In this document: positions 52,896 through 52,947 of the stretch, in pieces
How positions within the stretch are numbered: position 1 is the first letter of the stretch
How the letters are laid out: the number at the start of each line of letters is the position of its first letter
Translations under genes and position numbers: made by a program
The notes under the pieces: model-generated
Database searches by the model: none
What the model saw: only the letters and a program-made list of their open reading frames with translations
What the model was told of the DNA's origin: nothing
Assembly (NCBI GenBank): GCA_900618795.1
Contig: UYJD01000007.1
Location: forward strand, 820,586-873,532
Source: Cyanodermella asteris
Lineage: Eukaryota; Ascomycota; Lecanoromycetes; Ostropales; Stictidaceae
Reading direction: 5' to 3'
DNA: 52,947 bases

Positions 52896-52947
52896 GGTGG
52901 TTTGTGCTGACCGCTGCCAGTTCAGCCACTGATGTGTCTTCTGTCAC

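Noticed and set aside
1-52947. Transposons, viral or LTR elements, tRNA genes, CRISPR arrays
   Set aside because: No terminal repeats, transposase, reverse transcriptase or capsid-type frames, tRNA boxes with a foldable cloverleaf, or regular spacer arrays were seen on either strand.

Overview
The window is nuclear DNA of a filamentous ascomycete, most likely a dothideomycete. Genes are densely packed on both strands, most introns are about 50 bp with GT..AG ends, and the proteins are fungal in type: peroxin 26, Ste50, Avo1, Ima1, a DUF3500 protein and fungal ferric reductase. I see no tRNA or rRNA gene, CRISPR array, intact transposon or viral element. The species call rests on gene style only.

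Layout. 0.6-5 kb: a dimeric alpha/beta-barrel-like protein with a 12-bp minisatellite in its likely leader intron, a DUF676 serine hydrolase and the tail-anchored peroxin PEX26. 5.6-9.7 kb: a ferric/cupric reductase and a Ctr copper transporter, divergent across 1.5 kb that holds several Mac1-type copper motifs. 10.6-13.2 kb: the TORC2 subunit AVO1/SIN1. 14.2-16.1 kb: an unknown coiled-coil gene whose frame continues past one TAG, then a doubtful small membrane protein. 16.6-23.1 kb: ALG14, IMA1 (inner nuclear membrane) and a CLC chloride/proton antiporter. 24.3-28.8 kb: a GDSL esterase, an FAD monooxygenase and a DUF3500 protein. 29.5-30 kb: a small three-exon gene behind four stress-response elements. 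30-32.6 kb and 34-36 kb: gene-poor. 32.6-34 kb: a disordered, coiled-coil protein. 36-40.8 kb: STE50 (MAPK adaptor) and PIF1 helicase with two plausible start codons. 41.6-47.1 kb: PUB1/TIA-1, an unknown acidic, Gln/Asn-containing protein and a pinin/SDK/MemA splicing-type protein. 47.9-50 kb: a decayed single-copy gene. 50.5-52.9 kb: a short-chain dehydrogenase and an F-box-like protein.

How the genes work together. Most are housekeeping genes unrelated to their neighbours. The exception is the reductase-copper transporter pair, in which one protein can make Cu(I) and the other import it, with shared candidate regulatory sites between them. Gene models were assembled by hand from open frames and splice signals. 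All spliced models keep frame and give totals divisible by three.
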